From positions 113,274-177,273 of the forward strand of contig NZ_JACXXN010000014.1 in NCBI RefSeq assembly GCF_014904695.1: DNA of 64,000 nucleotides, in the 5' to 3' direction. Within the stretch, counting starts at the first letter, position 1. The number at the start of each line of letters is the position of its first letter. The position numbers and the translations under genes were made by a program. Shown here one piece after another: positions 54,628-64,000 of this stretch. Under the pieces are notes generated by a model. The model was not told the DNA's origin. It searched no databases and saw nothing but the letters and a program-made list of their open reading frames with translations. Origin of the DNA: Nostoc sp. MG11. Lineage in GTDB: Bacteria; Cyanobacteriota; Cyanobacteriia; Cyanobacteriales; Nostocaceae.

Positions 54628-56088
54628 ATGACCCTAACTCTTTACAATACCCTCAGCCGTCGTCAGGAACCGTTTGAAACAGTCGAACCAGGCAAGGTTA
54701 AGATGTATTACTGCGGCGTGACGGTTTACGACTACTGCCATTTGGGTCATGCTAGAGCTTGCATTGTTTGGGATGTCGTACGTCGATACCTCCAGTTTAT
54801 CGGTTATGAAGTCCGCTATATCCAAAATTTTACTGATATTGATGATAAAATTCTCAACCGAGCGCGGCAAGAACATTCATCGATGGAGGCTGTAGCCGAT
54901 CGCTTTATCAAAGCATATTTTGAGGATATGGCACGGCTGGAGATTAAAGAAGCTGATGAGTATCCCCGTGCTACTCACACGATGAATGGCATTCAGCGGC
55001 TAATTCATGATTTGGAAAATAAAGGCTTTGCTTATCCCTCCGACGGCGACGTTTATTATGCCGTGCGGCAGTTTTCTGAGTATGGCAAACTTTCCGGGCG
55101 CAGATTAGAAGACATGCAAGCTGGTGCCAGTGGGCGAGTAGACGTAGATGACCCAGAGTATCAAAGGAAGAGAGACAAAGTTGATTTTGCTTTGTGGAAA
55201 GCAGCAAGACCAGGTGAACCCGCTTGGGAATCACCTTGGGGTGCAGGTCGTCCAGGATGGCACATTGAATGCTCAGCAATGGTGCGCGATCGCTTGGGTG
55301 ATACCATAGACATTCATACAGGCGGAGAAGATTTAATTTTTCCCCACCATGAAAATGAAATTGCTCAATCTGAGGCTGTGACAGGAAAACCCCTAGCTCG
55401 TTACTGGTTACATAACGGCATGGTGAAGGTAGATGGTAATAAAATGTCCAAATCTTTGGGCAACTTTACCACCATTCGCGACTTATTAGATCGAGGAGTT
55501 GAGCCAATGGCGGTGCGGTTATTTGTGCTGATGGCGCAATATCGTACACCAATTGATTTTACCGATGAAGCGATCGCAGATAAGACGAACGCTTGGCACA
55601 CACTCAAAGAAGGCTTACTTTTCGGCTACGAATATGGTAAAAAACTAGGCTGGGGACTAGGGACTGGGGCGATTCCAGTATCCAATCTATATATTAAACG
55701 TTTCCAAGAAGCTGTGAATGACGACTTTAATTTTCCCGGTGGGTTAACAGTGTTATTTGAATTAGCGAAACAACTGCACCGTGAGGGAAATATTCTCGTG
55801 CATCAGGGGAAAACCGAAATACCAGCAGATGAGTTAAAAATACACTGGCAAACACTCGTCACTTTAGCAAAAGTTTTAGGTTTAGAAGCAAAACCAGAAG
55901 TCCAAACTTCTGCGAATAATGGTTTAAGCGATGCGGAAATTGAAGATTTAATTGAACAACGGCAAGCAGCGAGAAAAGCTAGAAATTTTGCTGAAGCTGA
56001 TCGTATTCGTAATCAATTGCAAGCACAAGGGATTAACTTAATTGATAGTGCTGATGGTACTCGCTTCGTTAAAACTAAGAATTCTTAA
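54628..56088 (+). CDS. cysS: Cysteine-tRNA ligase
   Basis: A 486-residue class I synthetase that charges tRNA-Cys. The ATP motifs are HLGHARA (HIGH-like, residues about 35-40) and KMSKSLGNF. Zinc ligands are suggested by YYCGVTVYDYCHLGH and by the later WHIECSAM and HHENEIAQSEAVTG segments. The tRNA-binding tail (RKARNFAEADRIRNQLQAQGI) is complete. TldD-family genes follow 14 bases later. Confidence 0.97.
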   Translation: MTLTLYNTLSRRQEPFETVEPGKVKMYYCGVTVYDYCHLGHARACIVWDVVRRYLQFIGYEVRYIQNFTDIDDKILNRARQEHSSMEAVADRFIKAYFEDMARLEIKEADEYPRATHTMNGIQRLIHDLENKGFAYPSDGDVYYAVRQFSEYGKLSGRRLEDMQAGASGRVDVDDPEYQRKRDKVDFALWKAARPGEPAWESPWGAGRPGWHIECSAMVRDRLGDTIDIHTGGEDLIFPHHENEIAQSEAVTGKPLARYWLHNGMVKVDGNKMSKSLGNFTTIRDLLDRGVEPMAVRLFVLMAQYRTPIDFTDEAIADKTNAWHTLKEGLLFGYEYGKKLGWGLGTGAIPVSNLYIKRFQEAVNDDFNFPGGLTVLFELAKQLHREGNILVHQGKTEIPADELKIHWQTLVTLAKVLGLEAKPEVQTSANNGLSDAEIEDLIEQRQAARKARNFAEADRIRNQLQAQGINLIDSADGTRFVKTKNS

Positions 56089-56102
56089 TTTTTAATTTAA
56101 TT

Positions 56103-57542
56103 ATGTGGTCTGAACTTACAAAAGCGATCGCTAGTTTCGATATTCCTGCTGACTGGATCGGTATCAGAGCTGTAAAGGAAACTTCTACTAACCGTAATGT
56201 TCGTGATAGTTTACCCCAGTCTAACGGCAAATCTTTCACTGTCGGAGCCATGCTAGAAGTTCTAGTCAATGGCTGTCTGGGTTATGCAGCTACTAACTCT
56301 CTAGAACTCTCGTCCCTGGAAGCCGCTGCCCAAACAGCGTATAAACAGGCACTAGCAGCCAGGGAATGGTGGATACATCCCTTCCGTCAAAGTGAGCGGC
56401 CTAAAGTCGTTGGTGAATATCACTCTCCATTCCTAGAGCCATTGGATGCTCTAAGTCCTGGCGAAATCAACGATTTACTGGTTCGCGTTTGCCAAAAATT
56501 GAAAGTTGACGACAAGATTGTGCAAACCACCGCCAGCGCCAGTACCACTGAAAGAGAGTCATGGTTTGTCAGCAGTAACGGCTCCGAGGTGTATCAAAAA
56601 GTTTTATCTCTAGGTACTCACTACGGCGCTACTGCCCAAGATGGGGCAAGTGTACAACAGCGCACCAATAACGGCTGGCAGGCAAATTGTTACCAAGGCG
56701 GACTAGAACTTTTAAAACAAGAAGACTTATGGCATCGAGTGCAGCAAGTTGGTGAACAAGCATTAGAACTGTTGACAGCAGAAGAATGCCCAACCATGCC
56801 TACCAATTTAGTTTTAGCCCCAGATCAAATGATGCTGCAAATCCATGAAAGTGTCGGGCATCCTCTAGAAATTGACCGAATCTTGGGAGATGAACGTAAC
56901 TATGCTGGGGGTAGCTTTGTCAACAAAAGTGATTTTGGCAACCTAGTATATGGTTCGCCGCTGATGAACATTACTTTTGACCCTACCGTAGATGGCGAAT
57001 TTGCCAGTTACGGCTTTGATGATACAGGTGTTGTAGCAACACGAGAGTATTTGATCAAAGAAGGTGTACTTCAGCGGGGTTTAGGCTCTTTAGAGAGTCA
57101 AGCAAGAGCAGGTGTACCTGGGGTTGCTTGTGCCCGCGCTTCTTCATGGAATCGACCAGCTATTGATCGCATGGCTAACTTAAACTTAGAGCCAGGGAAT
57201 GCCAGCTTTAATGAAATTGTCGCCGGGATAGAACACGGTGTTTACATGGAATCCAATCGGTCTTGGTCAATTGACGATCGCCGTTATAAATTCCAATTTG
57301 GTTGTGAATACGCCAAATTAATTGAAAACGGTAAACTTACCAAAACCCTCCGTAATCCCAATTATCGCGCAACAACACCAGAGTTTTGGCGCAGTTTAAT
57401 CCAAGTAGGAGATGCCTCTAACTGGCAAATGTATGGTACTGCTTACTGTGGTAAAGGAGAACCAAATCAGGCAATTTGGGTAGGACATGGTTCACCCGTT
57501 TGTGTATTTGCTAACGTTGAAGTTTTTGGCGGAGGAAGTTGA
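56103..57542 (+). CDS. tldD: TldD family metallopeptidase subunit
   Basis: A 479-residue TldD-type protease subunit. The catalytic HExxxH motif is HESVGH (in QMMLQIHESVGHPLEIDRIL, around residue 255). The rest follows the family (NYAGGSFVNKSDFGNLVYGSPLMNITFDPT; GVYMESNRSWSIDDRRYKFQFGCEYA). TldD works with TldE/PmbA as a heterodimer degrading unfolded peptides. The TldE-like gene follows at 57727. It follows cysS closely, so read-through is likely. Confidence 0.9.
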   Translation: MWSELTKAIASFDIPADWIGIRAVKETSTNRNVRDSLPQSNGKSFTVGAMLEVLVNGCLGYAATNSLELSSLEAAAQTAYKQALAAREWWIHPFRQSERPKVVGEYHSPFLEPLDALSPGEINDLLVRVCQKLKVDDKIVQTTASASTTERESWFVSSNGSEVYQKVLSLGTHYGATAQDGASVQQRTNNGWQANCYQGGLELLKQEDLWHRVQQVGEQALELLTAEECPTMPTNLVLAPDQMMLQIHESVGHPLEIDRILGDERNYAGGSFVNKSDFGNLVYGSPLMNITFDPTVDGEFASYGFDDTGVVATREYLIKEGVLQRGLGSLESQARAGVPGVACARASSWNRPAIDRMANLNLEPGNASFNEIVAGIEHGVYMESNRSWSIDDRRYKFQFGCEYAKLIENGKLTKTLRNPNYRATTPEFWRSLIQVGDASNWQMYGTAYCGKGEPNQAIWVGHGSPVCVFANVEVFGGGS

Positions 57543-57726
57543 GATAGTCATTAGTCAAGAGTAGAGACGCGATTAATCGCGTCTGTACAAGGGTCAAGGG
57601 TCAAAAGTTATTTTCTCCCCTCTGCCCCCTTGCCTCCCCTGCTCCCCCTGCCCTGGTTGCTGAGCGGAGTCGAAGCACTCCCCCACTCCTCCATCTCCCC
57701 CTATTCCCATTGTTCCTATAAAGTTC
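57543..57726. other. Spacer between tldD and tldE with repeats
   Basis: 184 bases with the perfect 20-bp palindrome copy at 57561-57588 (core agacgcgattaatcgcgtct), gggtcaagggtcaaaag filler and C-rich low-complexity sequence. No gene seen; it may hold its own promoter for tldE. Confidence 0.4.
57561..57588. repeat. Palindromic dispersed element, perfect copy
   Basis: agacgcgattaatcgcgtct is a perfect 20-base palindrome flanked by gtag and gtac, part of the five-copy family in this window. Confidence 0.8.
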
Positions 57727-59073
57727 ATGAAAATTGAGGAATTATCTGCTTTAGAAGTCAGCTTTAATCAACTGATTGAAACTCTACTGCTCAAAACGGT
57801 AGAAGGTGAACACTTTACTGTGAAACTGAGCAGTGAACGGAGTCAATTTACTCGTTTCAATCATGCGAAAGTCAGACAAACTGGTTGTGTCGCTGATGGT
57901 TTGATAGAACTGACTTTGATGAAAAATCAGCATAGCAGTTTTCGGCAGTTTCCTTTTACTGGAAATTGGGGAGTAGATTGGCAGATAGCATACAAAGCTT
58001 TACAAGAACTACGTGAAGAACTTCCGTTATTACCTATCGATCCCTATCTAGTTTTGCCATCAGGAAACAATACCAGTCGGGAAGTACATCCTGGAAAATT
58101 ATTGGCAGCAGAAGCAGTAGTGCCAACTGTGCTAGAACTGGTTGCTGAATTAGATTTTACTGGTATATATGCTGGCGGAGTAGTAGTTAAAGGTTATGGT
58201 GATTCTAGCGGACAGAAACACTGGTTTGCTACTGATTCTTTTACCTTAGATTATTCTTTATTCACCAATTCTGGACAAGCTGTTAAAGGCACTTTTGCTG
58301 GAAGTGATTGGGATGCAGCTGCTTATATAGCCAAAATCAGCGAAGCAAAACAACAACTAGAAATGCTTTCTCGCTCGGCTAAAGAGTTACCACGAGGACA
58401 TTATAAAACTTATTTTGCACCTGCTGCTGTTGCAGATTTATTAATGATGCTTTCTTGGGGAGCCGTGAGTGAAGCTGATATCCAACAAGGAAACAGTGCT
58501 TTAGCTTCTCTATGGCGTCAAGAAAAACAACTTTCGCCAGCATTTAACTTGCAAGAAAACTTTCAGCGGGGATTAGTGCCGCGATTTAATGAATTGGGAG
58601 AAATGGCTGCACCGGAGTTAAGTGTCATAAAAAAAGGACTTTTGGTAAATACTTTAGTGAATTCTCGTACTGCTAAGGAATATCAAAAAGTTGCCAATGG
58701 TGCAAATGGTTCAGAAACGTTACGTGCGCCAGAAATAAGTCCGGGAAATTTAGCCTTTGAGCAAATTCTTCCAAGTTTGGATACAGGTTTATATGTATCG
58801 AATTTGCATTATTTGAATTGGAGCGATCGCCCTACTGGTAGAATCACGGGTATGACCCGTTATGCTTGCTTTTGGGTAGAAAAGGGAGAAATTATCGCCC
58901 CTATTGAAAACTTGCGTTTTGATGAAAGTCTCTATCGCTTCTGGGGAGAAAACCTGATTAATTTGACCAATTTTCAGGAATTCATTCCCGAAGTAGGTAC
59001 ATACGATGGTCGCCAACTTGGAGGAAGTTTAATTCCTGGTATTTTGGTGGAAGATTTCACATATACTTTGTAG
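57727..59073 (+). CDS. tldE: TldE/PmbA family protein
   Basis: A 448-residue TldE/PmbA subunit. It has the family fold (TRFNHAKVRQTGCVADGLIELTL, then LPRGHYKTYFAPAAVADLLMMLSWGAVSEADIQQG) but no HExxxH metal motif, as is normal for this non-catalytic partner. It pairs with the TldD gene upstream. Starts at ATG 57727 (MKIEELSALEVS). Confidence 0.85.
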   Translation: MKIEELSALEVSFNQLIETLLLKTVEGEHFTVKLSSERSQFTRFNHAKVRQTGCVADGLIELTLMKNQHSSFRQFPFTGNWGVDWQIAYKALQELREELPLLPIDPYLVLPSGNNTSREVHPGKLLAAEAVVPTVLELVAELDFTGIYAGGVVVKGYGDSSGQKHWFATDSFTLDYSLFTNSGQAVKGTFAGSDWDAAAYIAKISEAKQQLEMLSRSAKELPRGHYKTYFAPAAVADLLMMLSWGAVSEADIQQGNSALASLWRQEKQLSPAFNLQENFQRGLVPRFNELGEMAAPELSVIKKGLLVNTLVNSRTAKEYQKVANGANGSETLRAPEISPGNLAFEQILPSLDTGLYVSNLHYLNWSDRPTGRITGMTRYACFWVEKGEIIAPIENLRFDESLYRFWGENLINLTNFQEFIPEVGTYDGRQLGGSLIPGILVEDFTYTL

Positions 59074-59102
59074 TCAGTTTGTGTAAAAAAACTTATTCTT
59101 TG

Positions 59103-59130
59103 GTAGAGATGCGAAATCTAGCGTCTCTAC
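59103..59130. repeat. Palindromic dispersed element, copy 5
   Basis: gtagagatgcg / cgtctctac around tagagatgcgaaatctagcg. A diverged member of the five-copy family; it lies between tldE and the Ycf66-type gene. Confidence 0.6.
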
Positions 59131-59144
59131 ACCGAATTATCAAA

Positions 59145-59468
59145 TCACCTATTTCTGTAAACTGCATTAATTACAATATCTTTGATAGTTAGGTAAATAA
59201 TTAATAGCAATAAGAGAAATTGCTCAAACTGAAGAATTGGATCTAGACGCCAGCCTTGAAACAATAAAATAAGCCCACATAATAACAATATAATGGGTGT
59301 AAATATCACTTGGATCAGGTAAAGTGCCAAAGCCGAACCTGCTAGTCTGGTTCCTCTTGGTATTAGCCAAACTAGCATTAAAATAAAATAAACTATTGCC
59401 AAAAGTAAATAAATAATTCCAATTAATCCGGCTATATTTAATCCAAAATTAATTTGAGCTATCAGCAT
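59145..59468 (-). CDS. Ycf66-like membrane protein
   Basis: A 107-residue membrane protein with three hydrophobic segments. The signature ILLLCGLILLFQGWRLDPIL and QFEQFLL is that of Ycf66-type proteins, encoded in cyanobacteria and some plastids; function unknown. The N-terminal LNIAGLIGIIYLLLAIVYFIL is also typical. ATG start at 59468, encoded alone. Confidence 0.75.
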   Translation of the reverse strand: MLIAQINFGLNIAGLIGIIYLLLAIVYFILMLVWLIPRGTRLAGSALALYLIQVIFTPIILLLCGLILLFQGWRLDPILQFEQFLLLLLIIYLTIKDIVINAVYRNR

Positions 59469-59570
59469 TTATTAAAAATCCTGCTCAATAATTACAAGCA
59501 ATAATTTTAAACCTATTTACTAAGTAAGTTAAGTTTAGTCTATGGAAATCTAAAAGTTTTAATGAAATTT

Positions 59571-59599
59571 GTTGGGTTAAGCTACTGCTAAACCCAACC
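59571..59599. repeat. Small inverted repeat (gttgggtt type)
   Basis: gttgggtta and taaacccaac form a short hairpin, a shortened relative of the element at 13465-13538. It stands between two minus-strand genes. Confidence 0.6.
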
Positions 59600-59630
59600 T
59601 AAAATTCTTTCCCATCTGTTTTTAGATCCT

Positions 59631-61077
<1,447 letters not shown>

Positions 61078-61950
61078 ATGGTACTGGATTCCACCTTGCC
61101 CTTAGCGTTTCAATTTACTTCTCCGGGCCCGATTCTGGTGAGAATAGGGCCAATAATTATCCGCTGGTATGGCTTGTTGATTGCCACAGCAGTGTTAATT
61201 GGTGTTATTCTTTCTCAGTACTTGGCAAAGCGCCGTAATGTTAATCCAGATTTGCTGAGCGATTTATTCTTTTGGTTGTTAATTGGGGCAATTCCCGGCG
61301 CACGGCTATATTACGTTTTGTTTGAATGGTCAAAATATGCCTCAACTCCAGGAAAAATCATTGCTATCTGGGAAGGAGGTATTGCCATTCACGGAGCGAT
61401 TATCGGTGGCGTTTTGGCAGCGTTAATTTTTGCCAAACTCAAACAGGTTTCTTTCTGGCAACTAGCAGATTTGGTAGCTCCTTCGCTGATTTTAGGACAA
61501 GCGATCGGACGTTGGGGCAATTTCTTCAACTCTGAAGCTTTTGGCAGACCCACTAATTTACCCTGGAAGCTATATATTCCACCGGATAATCGTCCTTTAG
61601 AGTATGCTAATTTCGATTACTTTCATCCCACCTTCCTCTATGAGTCTCTGTGGGATCTAATGGTGTTTGCGCTGTTGATTACGTTGTTTTTTCGCTCTTT
61701 ATCTGGCAAGCCACGCCTAAAAGTAGGCACACTGTTTTTAGTGTACTGGCCAGCCTATAGCTTAGGACGCCTGTGGATTGAAGGTTTTCGCACTGATAGC
61801 TTAATGCTAGGGCCCTTGCGGATAGCACAAATAGTGAGCAGTCTAGGAATTGTCTTAGGATTAGCTGGGTTAGCTTGGCTTTACTTAATCAAACGCCCTT
61901 TACCCGATGTAGTTCCTCCCTTTAAGGGAGATGGGGAGAGCGGGAGATGA
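61078..61950 (+). CDS. lgt: Prolipoprotein diacylglyceryl transferase
   Basis: A 290-residue membrane enzyme that adds diacylglycerol to lipobox Cys, first step in lipoprotein maturation. The signature [20 protein letters not shown] is complete, as is the N-terminal [18 protein letters not shown] and the C-terminal [15 protein letters not shown]. Seven membrane helices. A typical gene for lipoproteins such as the one at 44228. ATG 61078. Confidence 0.96.
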   Translation: MVLDSTLPLAFQFTSPGPILVRIGPIIIRWYGLLIATAVLIGVILSQYLAKRRNVNPDLLSDLFFWLLIGAIPGARLYYVLFEWSKYASTPGKIIAIWEGGIAIHGAIIGGVLAALIFAKLKQVSFWQLADLVAPSLILGQAIGRWGNFFNSEAFGRPTNLPWKLYIPPDNRPLEYANFDYFHPTFLYESLWDLMVFALLITLFFRSLSGKPRLKVGTLFLVYWPAYSLGRLWIEGFRTDSLMLGPLRIAQIVSSLGIVLGLAGLAWLYLIKRPLPDVVPPFKGDGESGR

Positions 61951-62157
61951 GGGAGCAGGGGGAGCACAAGGGGAATAAATACTGACTTTTGACCCTTGAC
62001 TCTTGACTCTTGACCGTTGACTAAGAAATAAAAAATGCCCCAGAGTTTTCTCTAGGGCTTAACCAGGGTGCATCTACCATTACTCTCTACTAGGAAAAGA
62101 GGGTAAATCAGGAAAGATACTGAAGAAAATGCCAAAAAAACTTTTTGAGGGACTATT

Positions 62158-62976
62158 GTGTGCTCTGATAAGCGTGAATATACTGAAAATTTTGGCTATG
62201 AAAAAACACGATATACTGTAGAACCGTGTGTGTATATTGTGGGAGCGGGCCCTGGAGATCCAGATTTATTGACGGTCAAGGCGCAGAAACTATTGGCTGC
62301 TGCCGATGTGATTTTATTTGCTGATTCTTTAGTACCTGAACAGATTTTGGATGTTTGCCGAAAAGACGCGGAGATTATTAGGACTGCAAATCAGACTTTA
62401 GAAGAGATTTTGCCGATTATGATCGCAAGAGTGCGATCGCACCAATCAGTCATCCGCCTCCATTCCGGCGACCCCAGTCTCTACAGCGCCATTCATGAGC
62501 AAATGCACCTGCTCGCAGAGGCAAAAATTCCTTTTGAAGTCATACCAGGTATCAGCGCCTTTCAAGCCGCAGCTGCCAAACTCAAAATAGAACTAACTGT
62601 ACCCGGTTTAGTCCAAACTATCATCTTGACGCGCATCAGCGGACGTACCGAAGTCCCCGCTACTGAAGAATTAGCTACTCTTGCAGCACATCAAGCTAGC
62701 CTTTGCCTGTATTTAAGTGCGCGTCACGTCGAAAATGCCCAAGCTAAACTACTGGAACATTACCCAGCCGAAACCCCAGTAGCTATTTGCTTTCGCATAG
62801 GGTGGCCTGATGAAAAAATCAGAGTTGTCCCCCTTGACCAAATGGCAGATTGCACTCATCAAGAAAAGCTAATTCGTACTACACTTTATCTAATCAGTCC
62901 TGCACTCTTGCCAGCAACAGGGCGATCGCGTTTATATCATCCTGAACATAGTCATCTATTTCGTTCATCCCATTAA
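62158..62976 (+). CDS. cobM: Precorrin-4 C11-methyltransferase
   Basis: A 272-residue SAM-dependent methyltransferase of cobalamin synthesis (aerobic or anaerobic CbiF-like step). The motifs VYIVGAGPGDPDLLTVKAQKL and ADVILFADSLVPEQIL fit CobM/CbiF; SVIRLHSGDPSLYSAIHEQM and PFEVIPGISAFQAAAAKLKIELTVPG follow. The frame starts with GTG at 62158; the first 20 residues are variable, and an internal start cannot be excluded. A weak hairpin (gccccagag/ctctagggc at 62037-62058) lies before it. Confidence 0.92.
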   Translation: MCSDKREYTENFGYEKTRYTVEPCVYIVGAGPGDPDLLTVKAQKLLAAADVILFADSLVPEQILDVCRKDAEIIRTANQTLEEILPIMIARVRSHQSVIRLHSGDPSLYSAIHEQMHLLAEAKIPFEVIPGISAFQAAAAKLKIELTVPGLVQTIILTRISGRTEVPATEELATLAAHQASLCLYLSARHVENAQAKLLEHYPAETPVAICFRIGWPDEKIRVVPLDQMADCTHQEKLIRTTLYLISPALLPATGRSRLYHPEHSHLFRSSH

Positions 62977-63071
62977 TGAGCTAGTAATCGAACTTCTCTG
63001 TACAGTGAAATAAAATTAACACAGCGATCGCTACTGTTAAGTTTGACAATTACGAATTACGAATTATTTAT

Positions 63072-63425
63072 ATGCCATTAATTAAAGTACAAACTTCTGT
63101 ATCTGCTCCTCAAAAAGCTGAAATTGAAACAATACTTTTGAGTTTATCTGCCAAGTTAGCTAAATATCTGGGAAAACCAGAATCCTATGTAATGACTGCG
63201 TTTGAACCAGGAATCCTCATGACGTTTGCCGGAACTACTGAGCCTGCTTGCTACATTGAAATTAAGAGCGTCGGCACAATGAAGCCAGACCAAACCGAGG
63301 CGATGAGTCAGGACTTTTGTCAGCAGATTAATCAAACGCTAGGTGTGCCTAAAAATCGGATTTACATAGAGTTTGCGGACGCCAAGGGTGCAATGTGGGG
63401 GTGGAACGGTTCAACTTTTGGTTGA
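63072..63425 (+). CDS. MIF-like tautomerase family protein
   Basis: A 117-residue protein of the macrophage migration inhibitory factor (phenylpyruvate tautomerase) family. Pro1-like catalytic residue in MPLIKVQTSV after Met removal; PESYVMTAFEPGILMTFAGTTEPACYIEIKSVG and IYIEFADAKGAMWGWNGSTFG match the family. Substrate unknown in bacteria. Located between cobM and the H-NOX remnant, and encoded alone. Confidence 0.88.
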   Translation: MPLIKVQTSVSAPQKAEIETILLSLSAKLAKYLGKPESYVMTAFEPGILMTFAGTTEPACYIEIKSVGTMKPDQTEAMSQDFCQQINQTLGVPKNRIYIEFADAKGAMWGWNGSTFG

Positions 63426-63709
63426 TTCGGGTACAAAATAGCTTATTTACCAGCAAACAAAGCTAATAAACATGAAAATAGTTAATAAATAGAAAATATA
63501 AAGCAGTAGTTAAGAAAACTCTACTTGTAAAGAAATAAAGCTTCAATCAGAGTAAATTATATCAATTGCCTCTTTTTTAGCGAAGCGAGTTAGGAGTTGA
63601 CATAGTAGCTTTTTTATTTAATTTGTCATCTTATTTGAAGATAAAAATTAATTTGACAGCTTGACTGTGTACTATGAAATAAAAGATATATCAATCATAG
63701 GATATCGGA
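63426..63709. other. AT-rich spacer upstream of H-NOX remnant
   Basis: 284 bases, AT-rich, no recognised gene or repeat. It should carry the promoter of the H-NOX gene. Confidence 0.35.
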
Positions 63710-63904
63710 ATGTACGGCTTAATAAACAAAGCGATTCGTGATATGGTATGCGATCGTTTTGGTGAAGAAATTTGGCAGACAATTAAACAAAAAGCTGAAG
63801 TCAAAATAGATACTTTCTTGAGGATGGAACCCTATCCTGATGACCTAACTCACAAACTAGTGAAAGCGACGAGTGAGGTTGTCGGCTTATCTGGTGCAGA
63901 AATT
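63710..63904 (+). pseudogene. H-NOX (haem-NO binding) gene, 5' fragment
   Basis: The first 65 codons encode the start of an H-NOX/HNOB haem sensor domain: MYGLINKAIRDMVCDRFGEEIWQTIKQKAEV, MEPYPDDLTHKLVKATSEVVGLSGAEI. A complete H-NOX has about 180 residues with the haem-ligand His near residue 105, which is missing. From 63904 the reading frame continues 17 codons in unrelated sequence (TALASVMRYNQ...) and stops at 63958. The break is at a TA dinucleotide, followed by an IS630-type transposase start. So the gene was interrupted by an insertion sequence. Confidence 0.8.
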
Positions 63905-64000
63905 ACAGCACTTGCGTCTGTTATGAGGTACAATCAATTAAAATATAAATCCCTTTAAATGAAGTCATACTCTGTCGATCTTCGAGAAAAAATAGTTGCA
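63904..64000 (+). mobile_element. Left end of IS630-family insertion sequence (partial)
   Basis: The element appears to begin at the TA 63904-63905 (IS630 elements duplicate TA). 54 bases later an ATG opens a frame MKSYSVDLREKIVA that is typical of the N-terminus of IS630 transposases (MKAYSxDLRxKIV). The rest of the element lies beyond the window, so its right inverted repeat cannot be checked. Confidence 0.65.
63959..64000 (+). CDS. IS630-family transposase, N-terminus (partial)
   Basis: 14 residues (MKSYSVDLREKIVA) at the right edge of the window, matching the conserved N-terminus of cyanobacterial IS630 transposases, which starts the DNA-binding helix-turn-helix. The stop codon is outside the window. 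Confidence is limited by its short length. Confidence 0.6.
   Translation, partial: MKSYSVDLREKIVA

Noticed and set aside
62037..62058. Possible cobalamin riboswitch or terminator before cobM
   Set aside because: Only a short gccccagag/ctctagggc hairpin without the conserved B12-box sequence and without a T run; a riboswitch cannot be supported.

Overview
The window comes from a filamentous, Nostoc-like cyanobacterium (order Nostocales). The evidence is photosystem genes (psaE, psb28), NDH-1 subunit ndhO, a Ycf66-type protein, a calcium-dependent-protease-like S8 peptidase, several cyanobacteria-only DUF families (DUF1830, DUF3134, DUF4079, DUF6761), very frequent HIP1 octamers (gcgatcgc), and intergenic spacers full of short palindromes and degenerate heptamer repeats. 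Heterocyst genes are not seen, so the order-level call is an inference.

Layout. 1-7 kb: the N-terminal part of RNase E (minus strand, running off the left edge) behind an 800-base leader, a fused B12/radical SAM-DUF2344 protein, a STAS protein, and two small hypotheticals; a perfect CRP-type operator lies upstream of one of them. 7-17 kb: clpS, a CPBP protease, a minus-strand cluster (radical SAM, DICT/degenerate HD-GYP, pentapeptide repeat), DUF1830, DUF4079, a membrane protein, a FetA-like ATPase, and an atypical OmpR-type regulator. 17-30 kb: two tandem PEP-CTERM paralogues, bolA-grxD, an S8/P-domain protease, an acyltransferase, tadA, grxC, and glpX-hemA (Calvin cycle and tetrapyrrole entry).

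30-44 kb is the accessory part. It holds an ArsR/DUF2087 regulator, a DUF262 + HEPN gene pair (likely defence), natC-natA-like amino-acid transport genes, a RelE-like toxin pair, pgi, an ACT protein, a frameshifted small gene, and a three-gene operon of winged-helix protein, P-loop ATPase and DUF1802/PD-(D/E)XK nuclease. That operon is the best candidate for an undescribed system.

44-64 kb is mainly housekeeping: a lipoprotein plus a 20-residue-repeat protein, mdh, ndhO, mutM, psaE, a fibrillin, DUF3134, mraY, a decayed patch with a MITE-like element and a TPR remnant, moaB, psb28, dtd, a His-rich CobW GTPase, cysS, a tldD/tldE pair, a Ycf66-type protein, a coiled-coil protein, coaD, lgt, cobM, and a MIF-like tautomerase. 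At the right edge an H-NOX (haem-NO binding) gene is cut after about 65 codons by what looks like an IS630-family insertion sequence. No tRNA, rRNA or CRISPR array was recognised by reading.
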